Assembly: GCF_900103635.1 (NCBI RefSeq)
Contig: NZ_FMXK01000008.1
Coordinates: 1 to 64,000, forward strand
Length of the DNA: 64,000 nucleotides
Source of the DNA: Butyrivibrio sp. INlla18
GTDB lineage: Bacteria > Bacillota > Clostridia > Lachnospirales > Lachnospiraceae
Reading direction: 5' to 3'
The position numbers and the translations under genes are program-made. This document shows positions 17,843 to 26,382 of this stretch, piece after piece (positions within the stretch are counted from its first letter, which is position 1; each line of letters opens with the position of its first letter). The notes below the pieces were generated by a model. The model was not told the DNA's origin, made no database searches, and worked only from the letters and a program-made list of their open reading frames with translations.

Positions 17843-18637
17843 ATGGCACTAAATATTTCAGACGTAGTAAGTGCAGTTAATAATTATCTGTATTCAATCT
17901 CTGATGTAGCTAATGCTACATCAGATTCTTCAAAGACCGCAAAAGCCGGTGGAGAATCCATATTTCAAAAATACTTAAATAAAGCAACGGAAGATGCGGT
18001 AGCTTCTGATGATACACAGGCAGCAGAGGTTGTCGCAGCAGTAGCTGCTAATCCAAAGACAGATGCAGTTGCGACACCTACAGTACAGACTGATGACCTC
18101 AGTCAGAAGATAAACAGTGTTTTTGATAATATGGATCTTGAATCCAAAATACTTAGTAACATTGAATCCAAATCTGTTGATATTAAGTCAGAGATCACCA
18201 AAAACATTGCATCTCATACAGTAGATGTAAAGGCAGAACTTGTTGATAATATGGCAACGCACAACAGACTTAATGAGATTCAGGAAGAAGCAGTCAAAGA
18301 AGTATCACCATCGACCACATCAACTGAGGGAGATGCTTCATCAAACTTCAACGCTTATAACGGACTTCTTGGTTCAGGAGCATTAAAGGAACTTGCAGAT
18401 TCATCATACTTCACATCCAATCTGGTTCAGAGTTCCATAACAAATGCAGAAGACTTAACAAGCAAAAAGCAGGATGCCAGCAACATGACAATAGCGGATC
18501 TAAATACTAATTCACTTATGTCAAATACTCTTGGCAATTCCTTTTCAGCACTGGATTCAAACGACTATACATCGGCCCTTATAAACTCTTATAAAAACAA
18601 TAGTTCATCTAATGCACTGTTTGACTTTACTGTTTGA
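17843..18637 (+). CDS. unknown protein with 15-residue repeats, 264 aa
   Basis: Not recognised. The 264-residue product has no Cys and no Trp, few Pro, and is rich in Ser, Asn, Asp, Ala and Thr; it lacks a signal peptide. Residues 106-150 hold three adjacent 15-residue units beginning NIESKSVDIK, NIASHTVDVK and NMATHNRLNE, the first two clearly alike, suggesting a helical repeat. The C-terminal half is Ser/Asn-rich and probably flexible. This composition resembles flagellar or other exported axial proteins, but no flagellar gene is near. The GGGGG site 6 nt before ATG 17843 fixes the start; an upstream GTG at 17822 is less likely. It stands alone behind its own promoter. Confidence 0.65.
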   Translation: MALNISDVVSAVNNYLYSISDVANATSDSSKTAKAGGESIFQKYLNKATEDAVASDDTQAAEVVAAVAANPKTDAVATPTVQTDDLSQKINSVFDNMDLESKILSNIESKSVDIKSEITKNIASHTVDVKAELVDNMATHNRLNEIQEEAVKEVSPSTTSTEGDASSNFNAYNGLLGSGALKELADSSYFTSNLVQSSITNAEDLTSKKQDASNMTIADLNTNSLMSNTLGNSFSALDSNDYTSALINSYKNNSSSNALFDFTV

Positions 18638-18641
18638 GGGC

Positions 18642-18695
18642 ATCACAAAAAATGCAATATTTTTTGTTATAAAACATAAAAATCGCGTAGATAAT
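18642..18695 (+). promoter_or_regulatory. shared regulatory motif, copy A
   Basis: ATCACAAAAAATGCAAT at 18642-18658 is one of four near-identical copies in this window. A degenerate second copy starts 31 bp further on (about 18673), and a GCGTAGATAATG segment containing a possible -10 (TAGATA or GATAAT, 18688-18695) follows. The -35 is weak, as expected for an activator-dependent promoter. It precedes the PHP-hydrolase gene. Confidence 0.55.
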
Positions 18696-18711
18696 GCACA
18701 CAATTGACACT

Positions 18712-18765
18712 AAAATGTATGATATGGAGATATGGTAGGACTCTATGTCATACATTTTCTTTTTA
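18712..18765 (+). other. conserved leader hairpin, copy A
   Basis: AAAATGTATG plus ATATGGAG (18712-18729) pairs along 18 positions with 18741-18758, with two G-T pairs and an 11-nt loop, then a T-rich run. Copy B at 26272 has the same stem length, loop length and outer sequence. It may be an intrinsic terminator or attenuator in the 5' leader of the PHP-hydrolase gene. Confidence 0.6.
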
Positions 18766-18808
18766 TAACACCTTGGCAGTTTTAATTGTCAGGAGGAATA
18801 GATGCATT

Positions 18809-20497
18809 ATGAGTAAAGAAACAAAGTTTTTATCAATTGCAATAGGTCTTTTACAGGGGAAACTCGCTGAAGAAGGCAAGGATGACCCAGTAGTAAAAGA
18901 GATGAATGCAGACAGACTCTATGAGTTCACCAAGTTTGCTGTTACAAACTTTGGAAGTAAGATCTCAAAGAGAACCAATAATGTTGACTACGATGCCAAG
19001 AATGACAGAAACAGATTTCACAGAAATGGAATTCTTGAAGGCGCCACAAACCTTGGTAGCCTCATCGTAGAGACAAGATGCGATGGAGTAGGTACACCTG
19101 CTCAGGTCAAGCTCTTCAAACTTCTTGAGGGCGAGACACCAGAAAACTTTAATAGAGTTAACGGCAAGATCACAATGATCCGTGACATTACAGGATTTGA
19201 TGGAGTTCTTTCCAGAAAACTCTCAGAAGGTACATATGTAGTTGAGATCTCAAAGGGTAGCGAATATGAGATCATCACAGACAGCCTTGAGATCAAGACT
19301 GGTGAATATACCAAGAAACTTTATGACCTCAACAGATTCTACAACCTTTCAAAAGAAGGCTGGATCGCAGGAGACCTTCATCATCACAGCGTTTATTCAA
19401 GCCCTGTTTACGCAGGAGATGACGATGTGGTTGAGACTCCTCAGGAAATAGCCAATTCCATGATGGCCATGGGACTTGAGTACGGAGCGCTTAGTGATCA
19501 CCACAACGTTCTCAACCACGAAGCATGGAAGGCTGGTAAAAGAGATAACTTCACACCTATAGTATCCAAGGAAATTTCAACTTCCAACGGACATGTAATG
19601 GCTATGGGCGTTGATAAAGACGTAATATACGACATTCCAAAGGGTGATCGCAGAACAGATGAGTTCCTGAGAAATGAATTCAGACGTGTCACAACAGAGA
19701 TCAAGGAACTTGGCGGACTTCCACAGATCAATCATCCAAGAGATCTTTCAGTTTCAATATCATGGAATCCTAATTTCTATGATATGATCGATATCTTTGA
19801 AACCATGGAGATCTGGAACGGCTCTAATCCTATGATGGCCGGAAGCACCAATGATCTTGCTTACAAACTGTGGCTTTCACTTATGCAAAGAGGATTACTT
19901 CTTCCAGCAACAACGGGAAGTGATACACATAATATAGCTGCTGATGATTATCACATTTTATTTGACCAGATCATGGATACAGTTGATATCATCAAGGCTT
20001 CAGAAAAAGAGCTCGAAGAAAAATATAAAGATGAGCTCTACGTATTTAAGCTTATTACAGAGAGTCTTTTACCTATCCTTGAGAAGTGGGCTGAGACAAA
20101 CCTTACAAGTGGCGGTGTCAGAACCTACATCAACATTGAGGGTGAAAGAAATCAGGAAAATGTCTTAAAGACATTAAAGAGTGGTCACAGCTTTTTGACC
20201 AACGGACCAATCCTGATCCCAACTGTAAATGGCAAAAAGCCTGGCGAAAAGCTCGAAAAGTCAGGAAAACTTGATATTGATATTAAGCTCCTTGCTAACA
20301 CAGAGCTTAAGAAACTCCTTATCTGTACTGAGAATGGAACATTTAAGGAGATAGAATTAGAAGCAAACAAAGAAAATGGCTTCTATGACTACAGCATGCA
20401 CATAAGTGAAGATGTAGCAGAAGCCAAGTATGTATTCTTTATTGCTAAGAGCGATTGCACAAACCTTGCGATCAGCAATCCTGTTATTTGTTGTTAG
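18809..20497 (+). CDS. PHP-domain metallohydrolase, CehA/McbA-like
   Basis: A 562-residue protein with a PHP (polymerase and histidinol phosphatase) domain starting near residue 185. GDLHHHSVYSS is followed by GLEYGALSDHHNV, then QINHPRD and TTGSDTH, giving the usual His/Asp metal ligands. The N-terminal ~180 residues look like a beta-rich domain. Relatives hydrolyse phosphoesters or carbamates; in polysaccharide-use clusters the natural substrate is unknown. No signal peptide. ATG 18809 lies 12 nt after AGGAGG, slightly far but the best option; a longer frame from 18704 would run through the leader hairpin. Its 3' end overlaps the convergent AraC gene by 14 nt. Confidence 0.85.
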   Translation: MSKETKFLSIAIGLLQGKLAEEGKDDPVVKEMNADRLYEFTKFAVTNFGSKISKRTNNVDYDAKNDRNRFHRNGILEGATNLGSLIVETRCDGVGTPAQVKLFKLLEGETPENFNRVNGKITMIRDITGFDGVLSRKLSEGTYVVEISKGSEYEIITDSLEIKTGEYTKKLYDLNRFYNLSKEGWIAGDLHHHSVYSSPVYAGDDDVVETPQEIANSMMAMGLEYGALSDHHNVLNHEAWKAGKRDNFTPIVSKEISTSNGHVMAMGVDKDVIYDIPKGDRRTDEFLRNEFRRVTTEIKELGGLPQINHPRDLSVSISWNPNFYDMIDIFETMEIWNGSNPMMAGSTNDLAYKLWLSLMQRGLLLPATTGSDTHNIAADDYHILFDQIMDTVDIIKASEKELEEKYKDELYVFKLITESLLPILEKWAETNLTSGGVRTYINIEGERNQENVLKTLKSGHSFLTNGPILIPTVNGKKPGEKLEKSGKLDIDIKLLANTELKKLLICTENGTFKEIELEANKENGFYDYSMHISEDVAEAKYVFFIAKSDCTNLAISNPVICC

Positions 20498-21389
20498 TGA
20501 TTGCGGTCTGTCTGTACTGTCTAGGACTTGTTCCCGCAACCTTATTAAAGATTCGGTTGAACTGTGAGAAAGATGCAAAACCGCATTCCTCTGAAATAAC
20601 AGAGATCTTCTCATTGGATGAGACAAGTCTGTACTGCGCATTCTTGATCCTGGTAAGCTGAATGTAGTTGGAGAGATTAAAGCCTGTAACCTGCTTGAAC
20701 TCTCGTGACAAATAGCTAGGACTTACAAAGAACTGGTCAGACAGCGAATTAAGTGAAATATCTTCACTGAAATGGTTATGAATGTAGGATGAGATCTCAT
20801 ACATCTTTTGCTCAATGGAGCTATAGCTCTGATCATTGGTGTAGAGATTCTTATCCTTTAGATCATAAAGAGTATAAAGAAATTCCTGAAACTTAGTATG
20901 AATATAAAATTCATCTGCAGGATTTCCGTAATACTGATGCTCTTTAGAAAATACAAAGAGCGAATTCAAGATGCTTATAAGTTTCTGTCTGTCTTCAAGA
21001 CTAAATCTGAAGATTGGCACTTCATTGTTGAAGGGACTGAGAATTTTCTCATAAGCTTCGGCAGTATCTGGATTGTGAAGCTCATACATAAAGTCAATAA
21101 TGATTCTCTTGCTGGGCTCGCCCTTGTAATACACAGATTTGTGCATGACAGAAGGCGCCAGTAACACAATGTCTCCCATGTGGATATTGTAAGGAGTTCC
21201 CTCGATAAGGTGGGTTGCGTTAGGCGCAAGCAGTATCATCATCTCGTAATATGGATGCAGATGCTGGAATTCCATATTGATAGAGGCATCCCTCTTATCA
21301 TAATCAATGTAATAAAAGATATTGTTAGGGATGTTGTTGATGATTATATAGTGGTTGTCTTCATAAAAAATACTGTCATCTATAAGCAT
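20484..21389 (-). CDS. AraC-family transcriptional regulator
   Basis: A 301-residue regulator with an N-terminal cupin-like sensing domain (around HLHPYYEMMILLA, HLIEG, GDIVLLAPSVMHK) and a C-terminal double helix-turn-helix. The latter reads DISLNSLSDQFFVSPSYLSREFKQ, then ISVISEECGFASFSQFNRIFNK with the usual PRQYR end. Such proteins usually sense a sugar and activate nearby catabolic genes. ATG 21389 is chosen because the cupin homology starts there; no good ribosome binding site is visible, and an open frame continues upstream through the opposite gene but is not protein-like. It is divergent from the GH105 operon by only 35 bases. It is the natural candidate to bind the four repeated motifs. 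Confidence 0.88.
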   Translation of the reverse strand: MLIDDSIFYEDNHYIIINNIPNNIFYYIDYDKRDASINMEFQHLHPYYEMMILLAPNATHLIEGTPYNIHMGDIVLLAPSVMHKSVYYKGEPSKRIIIDFMYELHNPDTAEAYEKILSPFNNEVPIFRFSLEDRQKLISILNSLFVFSKEHQYYGNPADEFYIHTKFQEFLYTLYDLKDKNLYTNDQSYSSIEQKMYEISSYIHNHFSEDISLNSLSDQFFVSPSYLSREFKQVTGFNLSNYIQLTRIKNAQYRLVSSNEKISVISEECGFASFSQFNRIFNKVAGTSPRQYRQTAITNNK

Positions 21390-21424
21390 GTGATTAGTAT
21401 ATATGAAAAAAAGAGAGGTAGCAA

Positions 21425-22516
21425 ATGAAAGTCGATAATGAATTAATAACAAATACTCTGAAGGTTCTGGCAGATAGTTTCCAGAAATTCCTCTATGAGG
21501 ATGATGAGTTCTTTTTGGAAAATATGAAATCCAAGAATCTTGCTGGAGATGATGTATCAAGATACCAGCACTGGGAGTGGACTCAGGGAGTAGGACTTTA
21601 CGGACTTTTGCAGCTCTTTGAAGAGACAGGAAATAAGGATTACTACGATTTCCTTGATAAGTTCTATGACAAGGAGATCTCACTTGGACTTCCTGCCAAG
21701 AACATAAATACAACAGCTCCACTTTTAACACTTTCATTTTTGTTAAAAGAAAAAGAAAATCCAAAATACAGAGAAGTTTGCCATGAGTGGGCAGAAGCCA
21801 TCATGAAAGATTTCGTAAGAACAAAAGAGGGAGGCTTTACTCACAGAACATCAGATAGTGAAAACAACGAAGAGCTTTGGGATGATACACTGTTTATGAC
21901 AGTAATGTTCCTTGCAAGCATGGGTGAGATCGAAGATAACGATGAGTACAGAGAAGAGGCAAGATATCAGTTCCTTCTTCACATCAAGTATCTTACAGAT
22001 CGCAAGACAGGACTTCTTTTCCACGGATGGACCTTTAACGGAAACCACAACTTTGCAGAAGCTCTTTGGGGCAGAGGAAATTGCTGGTTCACAATGGCAA
22101 TCCCTGAGTACCTTTCAATTGCTGATGTAAATGGCGCAGACAGAAGATTTCTTATTGGTGCTTTGGAGCGTCAGGTAGAAGCTCTTGAGAAATATCAGGA
22201 TGAGAGCGGAATGTGGCACACACTTGTAGATGATCCAACATCATATGTTGAGACAAGTGCTACATGCGGATTTGCATACGGAATTCTTAAGTCAGTTAGA
22301 ATGGGACTTATTGATCCTAAGTATAAAGAGGTTGGACTTAAGGCACTTGATGCAGTACTTGCAAACATCGCAGAAGATGGAACAGTCAACCAGGTATCAT
22401 ACGGAACACCAATGGGTAGAGAGTCAAAAGACTTCTATAAGACCATCGAAATTAAGCCAATGCCATATGGTCAGGCTCTCGCAATGTTATTCCTTCTTGA
22501 AGCATTGAAGGCGTGA
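21425..22516 (+). CDS. GH105 unsaturated rhamnogalacturonyl hydrolase-like
   Basis: A 363-residue (alpha/alpha)6-barrel protein of the GH88/GH105 type. YQHWEWTQGVGLYGLL is near residue 46, LWDDTLFMTVMFLASMG near 150 and ALWGRGNCWFTMAIPEYL near 215; the Asp in LWDD is the expected general acid. These enzymes hydrate and open delta-4,5-unsaturated uronic acids left by polysaccharide lyases. No signal peptide, so it acts on imported sugars. GAGAGG stands 8 nt before the ATG. It starts an operon with a ROK kinase, a lyase-like protein and iolC. Confidence 0.88.
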   Translation: MKVDNELITNTLKVLADSFQKFLYEDDEFFLENMKSKNLAGDDVSRYQHWEWTQGVGLYGLLQLFEETGNKDYYDFLDKFYDKEISLGLPAKNINTTAPLLTLSFLLKEKENPKYREVCHEWAEAIMKDFVRTKEGGFTHRTSDSENNEELWDDTLFMTVMFLASMGEIEDNDEYREEARYQFLLHIKYLTDRKTGLLFHGWTFNGNHNFAEALWGRGNCWFTMAIPEYLSIADVNGADRRFLIGALERQVEALEKYQDESGMWHTLVDDPTSYVETSATCGFAYGILKSVRMGLIDPKYKEVGLKALDAVLANIAEDGTVNQVSYGTPMGRESKDFYKTIEIKPMPYGQALAMLFLLEALKA

Positions 22517-22532
22517 ATTATAGAGGTGTGGA

Positions 22533-23459
22533 ATGTATAGAATTGGAGTGGATGTAGGTGGAACCAATATTGCCATAGGAATCGTGGATGAAACCTACAA
22601 GATCGTGGACAAGACTGGTGTTAAGACATCAGAAGCTAGTAGTCCAGAAGGGATGATCAAAGCCATAGCAACAACTGTAAAGGAGTTGATTGCTAGGAAT
22701 GGTTTAAATGAATCAGAAATCGAATCCATCGGTGTTGGGGTGCCGGGAACGGCGGAGCTTGATACAGGAAAGATCATGTATGCCAACAATCTTGGATTTG
22801 AGGATGTGCCATTTTTACCAGAGCTTCAGAAGGCACTTGGCAAGGAACTTGGAAGTGTTACATGCTTTGACAATGATGCTAATGCTGCGGCAATTGGTGA
22901 GTATATTACAGGTGATTATGATGCCAAGAATTTTGTGATGGTAACTCTTGGAACTGGAATCGGTGGTGGGATCATCATAGATGGCAAGGTTGTAAGAGGA
23001 ATCAACTACGCGGCAGCAGAGATCGGACACATGACAATAAATGTGGAAGGCGTAGATTGTAACTGCGGAAGAAGAGGATGCTTTGAAAACTACGCATCAG
23101 CTACAGCTCTTATGCAGCAGGCAAAAGAAGCTATGAATGTTGATGATATGGACGGCGAGAAATTCTTTGGCCTTGTAAGGGAAAAGAATGAGGCAGCGCT
23201 CAAGGTCCTTGATCAGTTTACAACATATCTTGCAGAGGGACTTATAGACATAATAAATATCCTTCAGCCGGAAGTATTAGTTTTAAGCGGCGGAATTACG
23301 AGGGCAGCAGATCTTTTCATAGATCAGCTTAGAGAAAAAGTTAGTAAAGGAGTTTACTCCAGAACCAGCAAAAAGAATACACTCATCACTGTGGCTAAGG
23401 GAATCGCAGACGCAGGAGATGTAGGAATAGTAGGAGCAGCACTAATTAGCAAAGGTTAA
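22533..23459 (+). CDS. ROK-family sugar kinase
   Basis: A 308-residue ROK kinase. It has the phosphate-binding DVGGTNIAIGIVD at residues 5-17, FDNDANAAAIGEY, LGTGIGGGIIIDGK and the zinc-binding signature CNCGRRGCFENYAS. It probably phosphorylates glucose or a related hexose in the cytoplasm. There is no N-terminal DNA-binding domain, so it is a kinase and not a ROK repressor. It lies 16 nt after the GH105 gene in the same operon. It is one of three ROK kinases in the window. Confidence 0.9.
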   Translation: MYRIGVDVGGTNIAIGIVDETYKIVDKTGVKTSEASSPEGMIKAIATTVKELIARNGLNESEIESIGVGVPGTAELDTGKIMYANNLGFEDVPFLPELQKALGKELGSVTCFDNDANAAAIGEYITGDYDAKNFVMVTLGTGIGGGIIIDGKVVRGINYAAAEIGHMTINVEGVDCNCGRRGCFENYASATALMQQAKEAMNVDDMDGEKFFGLVREKNEAALKVLDQFTTYLAEGLIDIINILQPEVLVLSGGITRAADLFIDQLREKVSKGVYSRTSKKNTLITVAKGIADAGDVGIVGAALISKG

Positions 23460-23475
23460 TTAAAAGAGGTGTATT

Positions 23476-25140
23476 ATGGAAAAACATTATCAGATAATTT
23501 TAAAGGACACAGAAGAAAGAGTTTACGAGTCCATGCGTCAGCAGATCATGGATGAGAACAATCCTAATCAGGGAGCATTTCTTGATGATGATCACATCCT
23601 AGATGCAAAGTTCACCATCTATAGAACAGCTTCAATGATAGCTCTTTATTGCAATAGTGACAGTGAGCTTTATAGAAGTGAGGAACTTTTGAAGAGGATC
23701 AGACTTGGTTTTAAGTTTGCCAAGATGATGCAGCATGAAAGCGGACTTTACGACTATGTAACATGTAACTTCAATTCCGCTCCAGATACAGCTTTTTCAA
23801 TCAAGAAGCTCATGCCATTTTTCTTTTACCTTAGAGATATCGTAGGAGATAAAAGAACTGCTGAGGAGAATGAGATCTTCGAGACAATGAACGAGATCAT
23901 CGAGAAGGCGGCTCACGGTATCATGACTGGTGGCTTCCATACTCCAAACCATAGATGGGCAATCGCTTCAACTCTTATGGAATGTGCCAAGATCTATGAC
24001 AATGATGATATGAGAGCCTGCGCAAACAGATATCTTGCAGAGGGAATCGACTGCAATGAAGATGGAGAGTTTGCAGAGAAGTCAGCTGGTAACTATAACA
24101 GAGTAAATAACGATGCTATGATCACACTTGCTGAGGCAACAGGTGATGCTTCTTACGAAGACTACGCAGTTAGAAATCTTCACATGATGCTTCATTACTG
24201 GGAGCCAGACGGATCAGTTTATACAGCTAACTCAACTAGATTTGATAAGGACCGTCTCTCATATCCTACAGATTATTACACAGAGTATATGCTCATGGGC
24301 CAGCGTCACAACGTGCCTGAGTTCTACGAGATGTGCAACAGCATTATAGATATTTGTCAGTCCAAGAATCTCTTAGCTCCTGACTGCCTCATTTATTTCA
24401 TGTGGTATCCAGAGTGGAGAACAATAGAGCACGAGGGACTTTACAGCAATCCTGATTACCACGTATTTTATAAAAACTCAGGTATCGCCAGAAACAAATC
24501 TGGAAGATATACATATACAACCATGAGTGGCAAGTCAAACTTCCTTTATTTCCACAACGGAAGCATCAAGCTTGAGATGAAGGTTGCAGGAAGCTTCTGT
24601 GAACACAGAGCTTTCAAGGCTGACACCATCGAGGAGATTCCTGGAGGAGTACACCTGCACCAGACAATGCATGGCTGGTACTACCTGCCATGGAGTGCAG
24701 ACAAGATTCCAGAGACCAACGACTGGTGGCAGATGGACAATGCAAACAGAGACAAGAAGATGGGACCTGACATGGATATTGATGTTTGGGTAACAGAGTC
24801 TTCTGAAAAAGATGGAATCGATGTAAGGGTTAAGACAAGCGGTGTTGATGGAGATCCATGGAGAATCGAGCTTGCATTTACTGGAGCAACATTCATTGAA
24901 AATGATCACCTTGCTATGCACCTTTCAGGCAATGAAGCTCTCACAGTAAAAGATGGAAATGTAGAGCTTTCAAACAGCAAGGATACACTTGTTATTGGAC
25001 CAGCCTTTGGAACTCACAGATTTATGGAGGGTAAAGAGGATTCAGAGCTGAGAAATGCAGGTGCATCAACAGTTTACTTTACTGATTACACAGGATTTGA
25101 TCACACGATCACAATTAGAAATAAGAGAAGTCAGTTCTAA
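23476..25140 (+). CDS. uncharacterised alpha/alpha-toroid protein, lyase-like, 554 aa
   Basis: Not assigned to a named family with confidence. The N-terminal ~280 residues are helical and aromatic, with GGFHTPNHRWAIASTLMEC near 154-172, FAEKSAGNYNRVNNDAM near 200 and YWEPDGSVYTANSTRFDKD near 250. The C-terminal half is beta-rich, with LHQTMHGWYYLPW near 400. An (alpha/alpha) toroid followed by a beta-sandwich is typical of heparinase II/III-like and related polysaccharide lyases, and the Asn/His/Tyr-rich motifs would suit a lyase. No signal peptide, so an oligosaccharide lyase in the cytoplasm is the best guess. It lies 16 nt after the ROK kinase, in the GH105 operon. Confidence 0.6.
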   Translation: MEKHYQIILKDTEERVYESMRQQIMDENNPNQGAFLDDDHILDAKFTIYRTASMIALYCNSDSELYRSEELLKRIRLGFKFAKMMQHESGLYDYVTCNFNSAPDTAFSIKKLMPFFFYLRDIVGDKRTAEENEIFETMNEIIEKAAHGIMTGGFHTPNHRWAIASTLMECAKIYDNDDMRACANRYLAEGIDCNEDGEFAEKSAGNYNRVNNDAMITLAEATGDASYEDYAVRNLHMMLHYWEPDGSVYTANSTRFDKDRLSYPTDYYTEYMLMGQRHNVPEFYEMCNSIIDICQSKNLLAPDCLIYFMWYPEWRTIEHEGLYSNPDYHVFYKNSGIARNKSGRYTYTTMSGKSNFLYFHNGSIKLEMKVAGSFCEHRAFKADTIEEIPGGVHLHQTMHGWYYLPWSADKIPETNDWWQMDNANRDKKMGPDMDIDVWVTESSEKDGIDVRVKTSGVDGDPWRIELAFTGATFIENDHLAMHLSGNEALTVKDGNVELSNSKDTLVIGPAFGTHRFMEGKEDSELRNAGASTVYFTDYTGFDHTITIRNKRSQF

Positions 25141-25185
25141 ATTATCTATATAAAATGTATTGGGGAATACAAAGGGGATAGCAAC

Positions 25186-26202
25186 ATGAAGTATTTAGAA
25201 TTTGATAGCACAAGAAAGATGGACATAGTTTTTCTTGGAAGGATCGCAATTGATTTCAATCCAGTAGACTATTTTCATCCACTAGAAGAATGCACAACAT
25301 TCAAGAAGTACGTTGGTGGCTCACCAGCAAACACTTCGATTGGTGTCACAAGACACGGCCTTAAGGCAGGCTTTTTTGCCAAGGTATCTGATGACCAGTT
25401 TGGAAATTTCGTAGTGAATTTCATGAACAAAGAAGGCGTAGATACATCCCACATCACAAGATGTACAAATGGCGAGAAGCTTGGTCTTACATTTACAGAG
25501 ATACTCTCGCCAACAGAGAGCAGTATCCTGATGTACAGAAATGACATCGCTGATCTTCAGCTTTCAGTTGAGGATATAGATGAAGACTATATCAAAAATA
25601 GTAAGGCCCTCCTGATCTCAGGAACATCTCTTGCTGAGAGTCCTTCAAGAGAAGCGGCTTTGAAGGCAGTTATGCTGGCCAAGAAAAATGGCACAAGAGT
25701 CATTTTTGATGTAGACTACAGAGCTTACAACTGGAAAAACGACGATGAGATCTCAATCTACTACGCAGCAGTTGCCAAAGAAGCAGATATCATCATGGGT
25801 TCAAGAGAAGAGTTTGACCTTACTCAAAAGCTCATTATGCCAGGGTTAAATGACGAGGAGACAGCAAAGTATTGGTTCTCTCAAAACGCCAAGATCGTCC
25901 TGATCAAGCATGGTAAAGAAGGCTCAACGGCCTACACCAAGGATGGTGAGAAATATTCAATAAAGCCATTCCCTGTAAAAGCGCTTAAGGGCTTTGGCGG
26001 CGGAGATGGATACGCATCAGCCTTCCTTTATGGAATATTCTCAGGTTGGGATATGATCGATTGTCTTGAGTTTGGTAGTGCAGAGGCATCTATGATGGTT
26101 AAGAGCCACTCTTGTTCAGAGGAACTTCCAGCTACAGAAGAAGTTAGGAAATTTATAGAAGAAGAGAAAAAAGAATATGGTGAAATGATCGCAAGAGTTT
26201 GA
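25186..26202 (+). CDS. iolC: 5-dehydro-2-deoxygluconokinase (inositol pathway)
   Basis: A PfkB-family kinase of 338 residues that phosphorylates 2-deoxy-5-keto-D-gluconate, the fifth step of myo-inositol breakdown. MDIVFLGRIAIDFNP is at the N-terminus, then TFKKYVGGSPANTSIGVTRHGL. The active-site segment GFGGGDGYASAFLYG is near 268-282, in place of the common GAGD. The IolC call rests on the extended N-terminal strand and on iolD, iolB and iolE directly downstream. AAAGGGGATA precedes the ATG. A regulatory motif and a hairpin follow its stop, so iolD-B-E may be expressed separately. Confidence 0.9.
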   Translation: MKYLEFDSTRKMDIVFLGRIAIDFNPVDYFHPLEECTTFKKYVGGSPANTSIGVTRHGLKAGFFAKVSDDQFGNFVVNFMNKEGVDTSHITRCTNGEKLGLTFTEILSPTESSILMYRNDIADLQLSVEDIDEDYIKNSKALLISGTSLAESPSREAALKAVMLAKKNGTRVIFDVDYRAYNWKNDDEISIYYAAVAKEADIIMGSREEFDLTQKLIMPGLNDEETAKYWFSQNAKIVLIKHGKEGSTAYTKDGEKYSIKPFPVKALKGFGGGDGYASAFLYGIFSGWDMIDCLEFGSAEASMMVKSHSCSEELPATEEVRKFIEEEKKEYGEMIARV

Positions 26203-26253
26203 TGACAAAAAATGCAATCTTTTTATGAAGTCATCACAAAAAGCGCGTAGAAT
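26202..26253 (+). promoter_or_regulatory. shared regulatory motif, copy B
   Basis: ATGACAAAAAATGCAAT at 26202-26218 is repeated as ATCACAAAAAGCGCG starting at 26233, exactly 31 bp later, three helical turns. TAGAAT (26248-26253) is a good -10, but no -35 is found at the right distance, which fits an activated promoter. It precedes iolD. Confidence 0.6.
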
Positions 26254-26271
26254 ATGCGCAATAATAAAAAT

Positions 26272-26326
26272 AAAATGTATGGTATAGGGTAACAATTACG
26301 CTCTATACCGTACATTTTTTATTTTG
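26272..26326 (+). other. conserved leader hairpin, copy B
   Basis: 18-bp stem 26272-26289 with 26301-26318, 11-nt loop, followed by a T-rich tract. Compared with copy A, stem position 11 changes A-T to G-C on both arms, and four other positions swap Watson-Crick for G-T pairs, so pairing is kept while sequence drifts. It lies just downstream of the putative -10 and 65 nt before iolD. Confidence 0.62.
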
Positions 26327-26382
26327 GGAAAAGACAAAGAGCGTAGTTAAGGGGTATAGCAAATTTAATATAGGAGAAGGTC

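Noticed and set aside
20484..21764. longer AraC frame starting at 21764
   Set aside because: The extra 125 residues lie antisense to the GH105 gene, lack AraC-family features, and the cupin domain begins at the ATG at 21389.
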